45,896 nucleotides of DNA, taken from positions 1 through 45,896 of the forward strand of contig JAEWQX010000199.1 in the NCBI GenBank assembly GCA_023399035.1, read 5' to 3'. The translations under genes were made by a program, and so were the position numbers. The notes beneath the pieces are model-generated. The model was not told where the DNA came from and searched no databases. It saw only the letters and a program-made list of their open reading frames with translations. Positions 1-8,391 of this stretch are shown here, one piece after another. Each line of letters opens with the position of its first letter. Within the stretch, counting starts at the first letter, position 1. This DNA is from Bacillota bacterium. Its GTDB lineage: Bacteria; Bacillota; Clostridia; Clostridiales; Clostridiaceae.

Positions 1-120
1 GTCTTGCTATAGTATTCGTTGTCACATATATTCTGCTTTATTGATGTTACAGTTATGTTTTTCTAAAATCACTTTTTCTGTTTAAGCTGATATAAATATG
101 ATAAATATAAAGAATTAAAC

Positions 121-154
121 TAAAAGGCTGTACTTTTACAAATATAGCCTTTTA
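121..154 (-). terminator. Possible terminator hairpin after btuD-like gene
   Basis: A perfect 9-bp inverted repeat (TAAAAGGCT / AGCCTTTTA) with a 16-nt loop lies about 115 bases past the stop of the ABC ATPase gene. The tail read on the minus strand is not a clean T-run, so termination is only plausible. I see no coding remnant in the rest of positions 1-267. Confidence 0.35.
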
Positions 155-267
155 AGATACTAGTAAATATTATTAATATACGGTTTAAGAATTAATCAAT
201 ACAGTGCCGTTCAGTTTTCAGAAGTTTTATAATTTCTACACAATATAAGAAAACCACGAAAGATAAT

Positions 268-1080
268 TTATCTTCCATGGTCTTCAACTACAACTGGTAT
301 AAAGAACATTGCATCCTTATTATTCATTTTATGTATTTCAAAGTTCATATCATAGACAGCTTTCAGATTTTCCTTTGTAAGAACCTGTTTTACAGGACCC
401 TCTGCATATACCTTTCCATCTTTCATTAAAAATATATCCCTGCAGTAAGCTGAGCTTAAATTCAAATCATGAAGAATTGCAATTATTGTTTTATTTTCCT
501 CTTCATTGAGCTTTTTTAAAGTTTCCATAAGCTCAACCTGATATCTTATGTCAAGATGTGAAATAGGTTCATCGAGAATAAGATATTTCGTATCCTGTGC
601 TATTGCTCTTGCTACAAGAACCCTCTGTGCTTCTCCACCGCTTAAATATGAAAAACACTTATCTTTCAAATACATTGAATTAGTGACTTCCATTGCATGA
701 TTTATAATTTCTCTGTCTTCCCTGCTTAAGTCCTGAAATCTTTTCAGATATGGATTCCTTCCCATTGCCACAATATCATATACTGTAAAATTCACATCCA
801 TATTCACATTTTGAGGAACAAAGGAAATGCTGCATGCAAGCTCTTTCCTTGAAAACTGCTTTATATCCTTGTCATATAGTGAAATCATTCCTTCTCTTGT
901 TTCAAGGAACCTTAATATATGACGTATCAAAGAAGTCTTTCCAGAACCATTAGGTCCAAGTATTCCATAAAAGCCTCCTTCATGAAAACTTCCATGTATA
1001 TTATTTAAAATGTAGTCTTCCTTATTATCAGGCTGCCAGTACAATCCTCTTATGTCTAACTTTTCATCTTTATCTTTCAT
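268..1080 (-). CDS. btuD: ABC transporter ATP-binding protein, cobalamin/iron-siderophore uptake type (BtuD/FepC-like)
   Basis: This is the cytoplasmic ATPase of a metal-chelate ABC importer; it hydrolyses ATP to drive uptake through the neighbouring FecCD permease. The Walker A motif GPNGSGKTS is at about residues 42-50, the Q-loop glutamine is near 90, the signature LSGGE is at 146-150, Walker B YLILDEP is near 166-172, and the switch histidine in AILHDLN is near 204. Its 270 residues are usual for the family. The ATG is preceded by GAGGTAGGATAA and lies 10 bases after the permease stop, so the three transporter genes form one operon (binding protein, permease, ATPase). Family membership alone does not separate B12 from heme or siderophore. 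The cobalamin riboswitch at the head of the operon makes corrinoid uptake the best reading. Confidence 0.93.
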   Translation of the reverse strand: MKDKDEKLDIRGLYWQPDNKEDYILNNIHGSFHEGGFYGILGPNGSGKTSLIRHILRFLETREGMISLYDKDIKQFSRKELACSISFVPQNVNMDVNFTVYDIVAMGRNPYLKRFQDLSREDREIINHAMEVTNSMYLKDKCFSYLSGGEAQRVLVARAIAQDTKYLILDEPISHLDIRYQVELMETLKKLNEEENKTIIAILHDLNLSSAYCRDIFLMKDGKVYAEGPVKQVLTKENLKAVYDMNFEIHKMNNKDAMFFIPVVVEDHGR

Positions 1081-1090
1081 TTATCCTACC

Positions 1091-2140
1091 TCAAAAATTC
1101 CTGTTTTTAGTGTTCCTATATAAAAGGTAAATAAAATATGGTGCTCCGAAAAAAGCAGTAATAACTCCTACAGGTATTTCTGTAGGCTGTGCTGCTGTCC
1201 TTGCAATTGTATCGCATATAATCATAAATGAAGCACCTCCGAAATAAGAAAATGGAAGCAGTATTCTATGATCAGATCCTACTAAAAGCCTCATACAGTG
1301 AGGAATTATAAGACCTACAAATCCTATTGTTCCACTTACAGATACGCTGGCTGCAACAAGAAATGCACTTATTATTATGAGTATGTTTTTCACATTGCTT
1401 GTATCTATTCCAAGACTTGATGCTGCTTCATCTCCAGTAAGGATTACATTGAGATCCCTGCTGAACATAAAAAGCACACATACGCTTAATAATGAAACTA
1501 TGCTTAAAAATATGACTTTGTTCCAGCTTGCCGAACTAAAGCTTCCAAGAGTCCATAAATATACCTTTTCAAGCTGCTCTCTGTTATAAATCATAAGCAG
1601 TGATATTACTGAACTGAGCATTGTGCTTATTGCTGTACCTGTCAGAAGAAGATTAGACACAATAACTTTTCTTCCAAGTCCACCTACCTTGTAAACAAGT
1701 ATCACAGTGAGAATTGCACCAACAAATGCAGATATACTTACTATTCCCATTCCAAAGAAATTCAATGTAAGCCCTGATAAAATTGCTAAAGTTGCTCCAA
1801 GTGATGCTCCTGATGAAATTCCAAGTATATGAGGGTCAGCAAGTGAATTGCGGAATACTGCCTGAAAGGTGCAGCCTACCACGGCAAGAGCTCCTCCTAC
1901 AAGAGAAGACTGCAATATTCTTGGCAGACGCACCTTCCACACAATTACTTCATATACTTGTTTTAAATCTGATGTATCCATCATCTTATCCATAAATGGA
2001 ATTTTAGAAACCATTAATCTCATGCTGTCTAAAACCGTAATGGATGATGATCCAACAGATGCACTCATCATGATGCACAGGAGCATAAAAATACATAAAA
2101 TACTGATATAAACATAGTATTTTTTATTTTTTGACTCCAC
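1091..2140 (-). CDS. btuC: FecCD-family ABC permease, cobalamin uptake type (BtuC-like)
   Basis: This is the membrane-spanning subunit of a corrinoid/iron-chelate importer. The 349 residues are almost entirely hydrophobic helices, about ten, typical of FecCD proteins. Family hallmarks are VRLPRILQSSLVGGALAVVG near residues 70-90, the DPHILGISSGASLGA stretch near 102-116, and GFVGLIIPHCMRLLVGSDHR near 273-292, the cytoplasmic loop that couples to the ATPase. Translation starts at GTG (2138-2140), chosen because AGGAGG sits 7 bases upstream; there is no better ATG. It follows the binding-protein gene by 14 bases and precedes the ATPase by 10. The riboswitch upstream of the binding protein presumably controls it. 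Substrate is inferred from that riboswitch, not from the permease itself. Confidence 0.93.
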   Translation of the reverse strand: MESKNKKYYVYISILCIFMLLCIMMSASVGSSSITVLDSMRLMVSKIPFMDKMMDTSDLKQVYEVIVWKVRLPRILQSSLVGGALAVVGCTFQAVFRNSLADPHILGISSGASLGATLAILSGLTLNFFGMGIVSISAFVGAILTVILVYKVGGLGRKVIVSNLLLTGTAISTMLSSVISLLMIYNREQLEKVYLWTLGSFSSASWNKVIFLSIVSLLSVCVLFMFSRDLNVILTGDEAASSLGIDTSNVKNILIIISAFLVAASVSVSGTIGFVGLIIPHCMRLLVGSDHRILLPFSYFGGASFMIICDTIARTAAQPTEIPVGVITAFFGAPYFIYLLYRNTKNRNF

Positions 2141-2154
2141 TATACTACCTCCTG

Positions 2155-3108
2155 TTATTTAAACGCATCACCATGGAATATTTCTGCAAGCTTTAATACA
2201 CCTTCTGCATTACGATATCCCTGACGGTCAATAAGGTTATTGTCTATTTCATAGACTCTTCCTTCCTTTACTGCAGTAAGTTCCTTATATCCATCTGCAG
2301 ACATAAATGCATCTTTTTCACCTTTCCTTACAACGATTATGTAAGGATCTGCTTCAAGAAGCGATTCCAGTGTAAATGACCAGCTGTCTGATGCAGGAAC
2401 AATATTATTTCCTCCTGCTAATTTAATCAATCCGCCTACAAAAGTATTTTCAGGAGCTGAGAAATCTCCTCCTTCACCATAGCCTACTACATAGTATACA
2501 GTAGGTTCTTCTAGTCCGCTGACAGCAGCTGTAACTTTTCCTATAGTATCTTTCATTTCATTTACTGTCTCTTGTGCCTCTTCATTTCTGTTCAAGGCTG
2601 TTCCAAGTGTCTCTATCATTGTATAAACACCATTTACATCATTTTCTTCATAAAGAGAAATTACGCTAATACCAGCATCCTGTAGTTTCTGAGAATTTTC
2701 TTCATTGAAATGAGTTGATGCTATTACCATATCCGGCTCAAGACCTATTATCTTTTCTATATCCGGAGTTCTCATTGTTCCTATAGATTCAATTGTGCTT
2801 ACGCTTTCTGGATAATCACAGTAATTTGTTCTCCCAACAAGCTTATCTTCTGCACCGATTTTAAATATAATTTCAGTTATATTAGGTGCTGCAGATATTA
2901 TCTTTTCAGGCTCCTTTGAAAGTGTTATTTCCTTTCCGTAGGAATCTGTGATTTTAACAGGATAGATAGTTTTTCCTGATTCAGCTATGCTTGAACTTCC
3001 AGAATTATTTCCATTCTGGCTGTCTTTTGAACTGCCGCATCCAGCTGTACCTAAAGCAAATACCATAAGTACCATTAGCGCAGTAATTTTTTTTAATAGA
3101 TTTTTCAT
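2155..3108 (-). CDS. btuF: Periplasmic-binding-type lipoprotein for cobalamin ABC transporter (BtuF-like)
   Basis: This is a substrate-binding lipoprotein that would capture the corrinoid outside the cell. From the chosen ATG at 3108 the protein is 317 residues: a basic start MKNLLKK, a hydrophobic stretch, and a lipobox ALGTAGC with the lipidated cysteine at residue 24. A Ser/Asn linker and a class III (BtuF/FhuD) fold follow, recognisable by EKIISAAPNITEIIFKIGA, GRTNYCDYPESV, and LEPDMVIAS. An ATG ten codons upstream (3138) is possible, but AGAAGGAGATC lies immediately before the 3108 ATG and gives a normal signal peptide. It is the first gene after the cobalamin riboswitch, so repression by adenosyl- or other cobalamins is expected. 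Heme or siderophore binding is the alternative on protein family alone. Confidence 0.92.
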   Translation of the reverse strand: MKNLLKKITALMVLMVFALGTAGCGSSKDSQNGNNSGSSSIAESGKTIYPVKITDSYGKEITLSKEPEKIISAAPNITEIIFKIGAEDKLVGRTNYCDYPESVSTIESIGTMRTPDIEKIIGLEPDMVIASTHFNEENSQKLQDAGISVISLYEENDVNGVYTMIETLGTALNRNEEAQETVNEMKDTIGKVTAAVSGLEEPTVYYVVGYGEGGDFSAPENTFVGGLIKLAGGNNIVPASDSWSFTLESLLEADPYIIVVRKGEKDAFMSADGYKELTAVKEGRVYEIDNNLIDRQGYRNAEGVLKLAEIFHGDAFK

Positions 3109-3156
3109 TTGATCTCCTTCTTGTTTTCTCCCTCCCAAAGAAGAACACGATTAAAG

Positions 3157-3332
3157 TTATGGCAGGTTTCCTGACTTAAGTATCATATTACTCACCAGAT
3201 TCCTTCTCAGGCCACAGGCCCAATGGTATATCCATTGCCGGCTTTCATCCTCTATCACAGTAGTGGGGGCTGTTGCGGAATTTCACCACATTCCCTTTTA
3301 ATCTCTGGCATTCCACCTGAGACACCATACTA
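3157..3332 (-). promoter_or_regulatory. Cobalamin riboswitch (B12 element)
   Basis: Read on the minus strand, the leader of the btuF-like gene carries the conserved B12 box AGTCAGGAAACCTGCC (about 3161-3176). It also has the upstream conserved core with GGGAATGTGGTGAAATTCC, GCAACAGCCCCC and GCTGTG-like elements, in the usual order for this RNA class. It ends about 50 bases before the start codon, close enough to control translation or termination. Binding of cobalamin would shut off the transporter operon. Exact stem borders are approximate. Confidence 0.93.
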
Positions 3333-3553
3333 ATACATCTGAATATTATATACGTATTATTCATATTTGAAAAGACATTCAGATTAATATAAAACTCTTT
3401 TATATTATTACCACATATAATATATAATATTTTATCTTTTATATTATATATTAACTATTCAGCATCACAATTTCTCAATTCTATATTTTTAAAAATATAT
3501 AGAACCTTTTAAGCTATCCTAGTATAATGTGAACATATAGGGAAGGTGATTAA

Positions 3554-3928
3554 ATGGATAAGACTCTGCTTTTAAAGATTTTAGGCACAAGAGATTCTGT
3601 TGATTTAGGTGATATGATTTATAACACTAGAAACATATGCAGCAATTTAAGGGATGTTATAAATTTAAATCTTGAACTAGAAAAAAATTCTGCATTAGAA
3701 AAAAAGAAAAGTCTTGCACAGATATATGATGTGATTAAAGCTATTGAAGATAATTTGAAAAATGCAGACAGCTCTCTGCCATATGCCAACAGCAGAAAGT
3801 ATTTATTAAGCTTCATTATTAATTTATGTTCAAATATTGATAATTTAATGAATTCACTTGAAACTCTGAATATGAAGAATATAACATATTATAACAATAT
3901 AATCATTGATTTAATACTTAAATATTGA
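3554..3928 (+). CDS. Small hypothetical helical protein (124 aa)
   Basis: I do not recognise the family. The 124-residue product has no signal peptide or membrane segment. It is predicted to be mainly alpha-helical, with a lysine/glutamate-rich central part (LEKKKSLAQIYDVIKAIEDNL) and a second hydrophobic helix near its end. The ATG is preceded by GGAAGGTGATTAA, a good ribosome binding site, and a TATAAT box lies at about 3523-3528, so it looks like a genuine, independently transcribed gene. It stands between the divergently oriented B12 operon and a decayed MATE gene on the other strand, and no partner gene is evident. Confidence 0.72.
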   Translation: MDKTLLLKILGTRDSVDLGDMIYNTRNICSNLRDVINLNLELEKNSALEKKKSLAQIYDVIKAIEDNLKNADSSLPYANSRKYLLSFIINLCSNIDNLMNSLETLNMKNITYYNNIIIDLILKY

Positions 3929-3957
3929 TAATAATTGTATATAACTGACAATAAAAC

Positions 3958-4001
3958 TTCCCATACATATCATGCTTCCATCATTATGATATGTATGGGA
4001 A
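3958..4001. repeat. Perfect 16-bp inverted repeat (hairpin)
   Basis: Arms at 3958-3973 and 3986-4001 are exact reverse complements (TTCCCATACATATCAT) around a 12-nt loop. It follows the 124-aa gene by 30 bases. Read on the plus strand there is no T-run after it; on the minus strand a TTTT follows at once. It may terminate one or both directions, and part of it overlaps the MATE remnant. Confidence 0.6.
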
Positions 4002-4188
4002 AAATAAGTACAGGATATTTTTTCTCATATATAAAAAAACAGCATACTCCGGATATTACCTGTGCTATGACAGTTGCCATGCAGCTCCTGCAACTCCCAT
4101 ATTCATATATATTATAAGAAAAATATGGAGAACAAATTTATAGCTGAAGATATAAGCAGGAACACAAGAGGTATCTCGCTATATCCAA
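3960..4188 (-). pseudogene. Decayed fragment of a MATE-family efflux transporter
   Basis: Three consecutive reading frames on the minus strand, read in order, spell a recognisable internal MATE segment: GYSEIPLVFLLISSAINL, then MNMGVAGAAW, then ATVIAQVISGVCCFFIYEKK. In intact MATE proteins these pieces are contiguous (compare GAAWATVIAR in the intact MATE gene at 34.3-35.7 kb). The second break is a single lost base at GCATGG/CAACT; the first includes a deletion and stop codons. No start, amino-terminal half or carboxyl-terminal part remains. It is clearly non-functional. It sits between two unrelated genes, and the downstream terminator of the 4244-5521 gene abuts it. Confidence 0.8.
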
Positions 4189-4193
4189 AATAA

Positions 4194-4224
4194 AAAGCCT
4201 CATGATATTTATTCATGAAGCTTT
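4194..4224 (-). terminator. Rho-independent terminator of the 4244-5521 gene
   Basis: Minus-strand stem AAAGCTTCATGA / TCATGAGGCTTT (one G-U pair) with a 7-nt loop is followed by TTTATTTT. It lies 20 bases after the stop codon of the Ser/Asn-rich protein gene. Confidence 0.8.
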
Positions 4225-4243
4225 AATTTCAATATTATTACAA

Positions 4244-5521
4244 TCAGCTGCCACTGGGACTACTGCTTGATGCTGGTGTATTTACAGGTCCTGCAGGACC
4301 ACTTTCACTTTGACTTGATGGCTTGCTTTCTGATGTCTTTGGCTGAATTTGTGCTTTAGGTTCTTCAGCTGGTGAGGTTTGTGTAGTCTTATTTTTATTT
4401 GTATTTTCATCTGCTGACTGCTTATCAGTTCCTTCACTCTTTATATCTGATGAATTATTATTTTGTGATGAAGTATTATTTTGTAATGAAGCATTATTTT
4501 GTAATGAAGCATTATTTTGTGATTTAGTATTTGATGTCTGATTATTTTTATCTGTACCTGATGTGGATTCATCTTCACTGACATCAGTATTTTTATTATC
4601 CGCATCCGATGATGTTTTTATTTTCTCACTTTTATCAAAAGATGTTTTCTCATTCTTGTCATTTAATGAAGATGAATACTTTTCTCCACTACTGTCATTA
4701 TCCTCTTCTGATGATGCTTTTGTATTTGATGTTACACTATTTGCTGATGTATCTGAAGCCTTGGAGCTGGAATTTTTAGATGATTGACTTGATGAAATAC
4801 TTGATGTATCTGAGTTATGCTGAATATTTGATTGTGCATCAGGTTCCTTCACATCTAAATGCATCTTGCTGTAATATTCTGCTCCCAAAAATCCAATACT
4901 TATTATTATAATCATTGAAGCTGTAGTTATGAGCACTCTTTTATTAATAAAGTGTCTTTCTGTACTGTGTCTCTCTATGTTATCAATACCACTTCTTCTA
5001 TTGTTATTCGCTTTCTTAAAAAATAATTTACATATACTTTCAGGAATACTAATCAAAGATGATAAAAATCCATTTTTCTCATCTGGAACAACTTCCCTAA
5101 AATTTTCAGGTGAACGCAGTGTGACAATTGGTTTTAAATCACTATACTGCATATTATCCACAAATACTTTTACTGAAAATTCATCATTCCTACTTAAAAA
5201 AGGTATGCTTACATTAAAATTATTATATTCACTTGTTACATCAAACTTAAGCCCTCCTGTTATCTTTGCATCATCAATTTTTAGATTTCCCTGACTGCCA
5301 TGCCCCTGCACATTGACTGTAAGATTGTGAAGGGTCTTTTTTGATGTGTTCTTTACCTTAAGAATGTATGCCTTTATCCTTTTATTGTTCAGCTTTATTG
5401 GTATGGCTGTTCCCATAGTGCATAATATTTTAGGTGCTAAATTTTTATAAGTATCTAGTAGTACTCCTGATATAAATGAAATTGTTATTGTTATAATTGC
5501 AGTTTTAATAACACTTAACAT
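4244..5521 (-). CDS. Membrane-anchored hypothetical protein with Ser/Asn-rich disordered tail (425 aa)
   Basis: Function unknown. A hydrophobic helix at residues about 3-25 is followed by a compact region (about 30-145) that looks beta-rich, with phrases such as KAYILKVKNTSKKTLHNLTV, resembling an Ig-like or CARDB-type fold. A second membrane helix (about residues 196-215, VLITTASMIIIISIGFLGAE) follows. The last about 200 residues are low-complexity, rich in Ser, Asn, Thr, Asp and Gln, and include a tandem repeat of ASLQNN-type units. The tail is probably a flexible spacer, outside or inside depending on topology. It is monocistronic with its own terminator. I cannot name a family, and the tail composition is not evidence of function. 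Confidence 0.75.
   Translation of the reverse strand: MLSVIKTAIITITISFISGVLLDTYKNLAPKILCTMGTAIPIKLNNKRIKAYILKVKNTSKKTLHNLTVNVQGHGSQGNLKIDDAKITGGLKFDVTSEYNNFNVSIPFLSRNDEFSVKVFVDNMQYSDLKPIVTLRSPENFREVVPDEKNGFLSSLISIPESICKLFFKKANNNRRSGIDNIERHSTERHFINKRVLITTASMIIIISIGFLGAEYYSKMHLDVKEPDAQSNIQHNSDTSSISSSQSSKNSSSKASDTSANSVTSNTKASSEEDNDSSGEKYSSSLNDKNEKTSFDKSEKIKTSSDADNKNTDVSEDESTSGTDKNNQTSNTKSQNNASLQNNASLQNNTSSQNNNSSDIKSEGTDKQSADENTNKNKTTQTSPAEEPKAQIQPKTSESKPSSQSESGPAGPVNTPASSSSPSGS
4457..4528 (-). repeat. Four tandem 18-bp units within the low-complexity tail
   Basis: Units of the form ATTATTTTGTAATGAAGC start at 4457, 4475, 4493 and 4511. The middle two are identical, and the outer ones differ at one to three positions. 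Each encodes six residues of the ASLQNN type, so copy-number change by slippage would keep the frame. Confidence 0.85.
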
Positions 5522-5650
5522 ATAAATTTCGCTCCCTTATTTTTCCATTTATGCGTAATTAATTATAAAATAGACTCGCTTTAATGTCAATCTAATAAAT
5601 CTAGCAATAACTTTCCATATAATATATCTATGCAGGCTGAAAATACACTT

Positions 5651-5752
5651 ATGAAAAAGTATGTAAATCTTTATATAATTGTATGCATTATTAATATTCT
5701 ATTAATTTTATATATCTTATTCTTCATGCTTGCAGACATTTTGATTAAATAA
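5651..5752 (+). CDS. Possible 33-residue small membrane protein
   Basis: An ATG-started ORF encodes a very hydrophobic peptide (MKKYVNLYIIVCIINIL...) with one membrane span and a short polar end ADILIK. It is the only coding-like signal in the 300-base gap between 5522 and 5821. The ribosome binding site is poor (an AGG about 18 bases upstream), and AT-rich DNA readily yields such ORFs by chance, so this is a weak call. Confidence 0.22.
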   Translation: MKKYVNLYIIVCIINILLILYILFFMLADILIK

Positions 5753-5821
5753 TATACTTATATTTGGTAACATATTCTTTATTATGTACTAATTAAAACT
5801 CATGAAATGAGAGGATAGAAT

Positions 5822-7405
5822 ATGAGAAAAAGAGATATATTGGAATTAAAAAAACGTTTTAAAAAGGATGACTGTACATTTACAAAAATGTGTGGCTGTT
5901 ATGTAAATGGTGAAAAAAATATTATTTTAAAATTCAATGAAACTTTCTTAAACCTTGAAGAAGATGAATTTTTCAAATATTTAGAGATAGTAAAAAAGAC
6001 ACTGTCGGGCACTATTGGAAACAACCTTTTAAATCTTGAATTTCCCTTTGATCAGGAAGAAGAAGGCGGAAGACAATATGACCTTATGAAAATTAAAAGA
6101 AGCGGTCTTAAGGATGAAGCTCTTCTTGATGATTTTTATGCAAATATCATAGATAACTATGATTATGAAGGAAACTTTCTAATTCTTCTTTTCCACGATG
6201 CTTATGATGTAATTACAAAAGCAACAGATAATGCAAAATTAGATGAATCTGAAGAAGTATATGAATATATATTATGTGCAATATGTCCAGTATCACTATC
6301 AAAGCCAGGATTAAGCTATCTTCCAGATGAGAACAGAATAGGTGCAAGACAAAGAGACTGGGTTGTAGAAATGCCTTCTAATGGTTTTATCTTCCCTGCT
6401 TTTATAGACAGAGGTTCTGATATCCATTCAGTTATATATTACACAAAAAATCCAAAGGATACTCACCCTGAGCTTATGGAGGGCGCCCTTGGATGCCAGT
6501 CAAAACAGACAGCTGCACAGCAGAAAGAAGTATTTACAAATATAATACGCAATGCTGCAGGAGGCGATGATGAAAAGTCTGAAAGCTTGATTATGGAAAT
6601 TCAAGATACTTTAAATACAATGGTAGATGATCATTCAACAATAAATGGTAAAGATGCTGAACCTAAAGTACTTACTAATAATGTTATTTCAGATTTACTT
6701 ATGGAAAGCGGTGTACCTGAAGAAATATCTGTAAAAATAGAGCATTCATATACGGAAGAATTTGGAGATGCTCCACCAATTGCAGATAATTTAATAGACA
6801 GCAAAACACTTGCTAAAAATGAACAGAGAAAAAAAGAAAAAAGACTTGAAAAACAAGTTCAGATCTTAAAGAATAAACTTGAAAGAACCCAGTCTTCATC
6901 TAATTTAGAGCAGAACAGCCAAGATTCAAATGAAGATAATTATGAAGGTTCTAAGGAAGACCTTGTTTCAAATAGAAATTCAGTTTCTCAAAATGACTCT
7001 GCTTTAGAAAATTCAATTCAAGATTTAGTGTCAGAATCTGATTCAAGCATAAGCGAAGATGAAGCAGTCCAAATCTTAAGAGATTTAAACGACAGCAATT
7101 CTAAATCACCATCAGCAGCTTTAAATACAGAAAACACAGACATACTAAATCATTTAAATGCTGGCTTAGACGTATCCTCTGCCTCTCCTTCTGTAAGCAA
7201 AGCTGATTCAGAAGCTGCCTCCGACTTAGAAAGCAATTTAAATGAAGAACCAGAAAATGCTTCTGATTACGATATTGTTCTTAAAGTAAAGCCTGAAAAA
7301 GTAGAACATATAAAATATCAGATAATCGATGGCAAAAAATATCTTGTAATTCCTGTTGAAGACGATGAACAGGCAAATGTAAATGGTATGGATAGAATCC
7401 TTTAA
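5822..7405 (+). CDS. DUF4317 domain-containing protein (527 aa)
   Basis: This is a member of a Firmicute family of unknown function (DUF4317). The conserved block spans about residues 1-350: MRKRDILELKKRF, KMCGCYVNG, FLILLFHDAYDV, CPVSLSKPGLSY, DWVVEMPSNGFIFPAFIDR, and EGALGCQSKQTAAQQK. A helical stretch (NEQRKKEKRLEKQVQILKNKL, about 340-360) and a long Ser/Asn/Asp/Glu-rich disordered segment follow. A short conserved end (IKYQIIDGKKYLVIPVED) closes the protein. There is no signal peptide or membrane helix, so it is probably cytoplasmic. GAGAGGATAGAAT before the ATG supports the start. It is monocistronic, with a strong terminator just after. I recognise the family but no biochemical role is established that I can state. 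Confidence 0.88.
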   Translation: MRKRDILELKKRFKKDDCTFTKMCGCYVNGEKNIILKFNETFLNLEEDEFFKYLEIVKKTLSGTIGNNLLNLEFPFDQEEEGGRQYDLMKIKRSGLKDEALLDDFYANIIDNYDYEGNFLILLFHDAYDVITKATDNAKLDESEEVYEYILCAICPVSLSKPGLSYLPDENRIGARQRDWVVEMPSNGFIFPAFIDRGSDIHSVIYYTKNPKDTHPELMEGALGCQSKQTAAQQKEVFTNIIRNAAGGDDEKSESLIMEIQDTLNTMVDDHSTINGKDAEPKVLTNNVISDLLMESGVPEEISVKIEHSYTEEFGDAPPIADNLIDSKTLAKNEQRKKEKRLEKQVQILKNKLERTQSSSNLEQNSQDSNEDNYEGSKEDLVSNRNSVSQNDSALENSIQDLVSESDSSISEDEAVQILRDLNDSNSKSPSAALNTENTDILNHLNAGLDVSSASPSVSKADSEAASDLESNLNEEPENASDYDIVLKVKPEKVEHIKYQIIDGKKYLVIPVEDDEQANVNGMDRIL

Positions 7406-7410
7406 TTTAT

Positions 7411-7450
7411 AAAAAACCTTTCCCAAAAAAATTTTGGAGAAAGGTTTTTT
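7411..7450. terminator. Strong terminator, probably bidirectional
   Basis: Arms AAAAAACCTTTC (7411-7422) and GAAAGGTTTTTT (7439-7450) pair perfectly and give T-runs in both directions. It ends the DUF4317 gene on the plus strand and can serve the minus-strand gene that ends at 7577. Confidence 0.88.
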
Positions 7451-7576
7451 ATTACTGTCTGTTATAATAAACAATTCCATCCTTTGGCTTGAAATAAGTT
7501 CTTATATATCCCCTTATATAATTCATTAGTTTGATGTCTTTAAAATTTATAGAAAGCCATTCAAATAATAAATTAT

Positions 7577-8344
7577 CTATATTAGCTTTTTAGCAAAATC
7601 CATATTGTCATATTTATTTTCCTCTATATAATCTGCAATCTTAGGCAGAAAATTTTTGTCATGTTCAATAGTTCGTACAAAAACTGAAATAAACCTTATT
7701 ATATCATCAACATTATCTATCCCATTCTGTATATATATGCCTACTAGATAAAAGCGTATGAAAGAGTATCTTACAAGAAGCATTATATATCCTTCAAACA
7801 TAATATCACTTTCTGAAAAAGGAAACATATTGCTGTACATAAAATTGACTAAATAATTTTCAAAAATATATTCATATTTTTGTATTACTTTCCTGTCATA
7901 TTCATCAAATGCATTCATGTAACTATCAGAATTTTTCTTAAACTCATCAATTTCTTCTGCAGAAAATCCTTTTAAAAGTTCCTCAGTATATTTTCTGAAT
8001 GCACTGCTTACTGCTTTTTGGCTTATTTTAGAAGAATGTACTATGTTGCTGAAAAAAATAATCTGGAAAATATAATCCATATCATCTCTTTTATAGCCAT
8101 GTGCTGTTTTTTCTATATCATATTCCTTCATGAACTGTAGTATCATGCTGCTGTCATCATCAGCTGTTTTTTCCAAATTCTCAAAAAAATCACCCAGGAT
8201 ATAAAACCTTCTGCTTAAATCAAATCTTCTATTCTGCATTATCTCCATGGAAAACTGTCTTATTTCCTTGAAATATTTTATTGGTGAATTTCTGAATTTC
8301 TTCGAATTGGTGTTATATTCATCATTTTTCAATCTATGACCCAC
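7577..8344 (-). pseudogene. N-terminally truncated flagellin lysine-N-methylase (FliB-like) fragment
   Basis: The 255 residues match the C-terminal two thirds of FliB-type lysine methylases as I know them. Matching blocks are YFKEIRQFSMEIMQNRRF, LSRRFYILGDFF, YIFENYLVNFMYSNMFPF, LLVRYSFIRFYLVGI, and FVRTIEHDKNFLPKI. The family normally has about 400 residues and begins with a cysteine-rich block (CxxxCxxxCC type) that binds an iron-sulfur cluster and is essential. That block is absent here, and only 47 bases separate the GTG start from the preceding MscS gene, so it cannot lie further upstream. Just before the GTG, in another frame, an ATG opens MRKYI and then stops; it may be a relic of the original start. 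The ribosome site (TAAGG) is weak. It is best read as a deletion remnant, although a stand-alone domain cannot be excluded. No flagellar genes are in the window. Confidence 0.7.
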
Positions 8345-8391
8345 AGACCTTAAAATTATTATATATATTTTCTCATAAATTTACTTATTAA

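Noticed and set aside
3935..4117. Plus-strand ORF starting at a TTG inside the hairpin region
   Set aside because: It overlaps the minus-strand MATE remnant, which explains the sequence better, and has no ribosome site.
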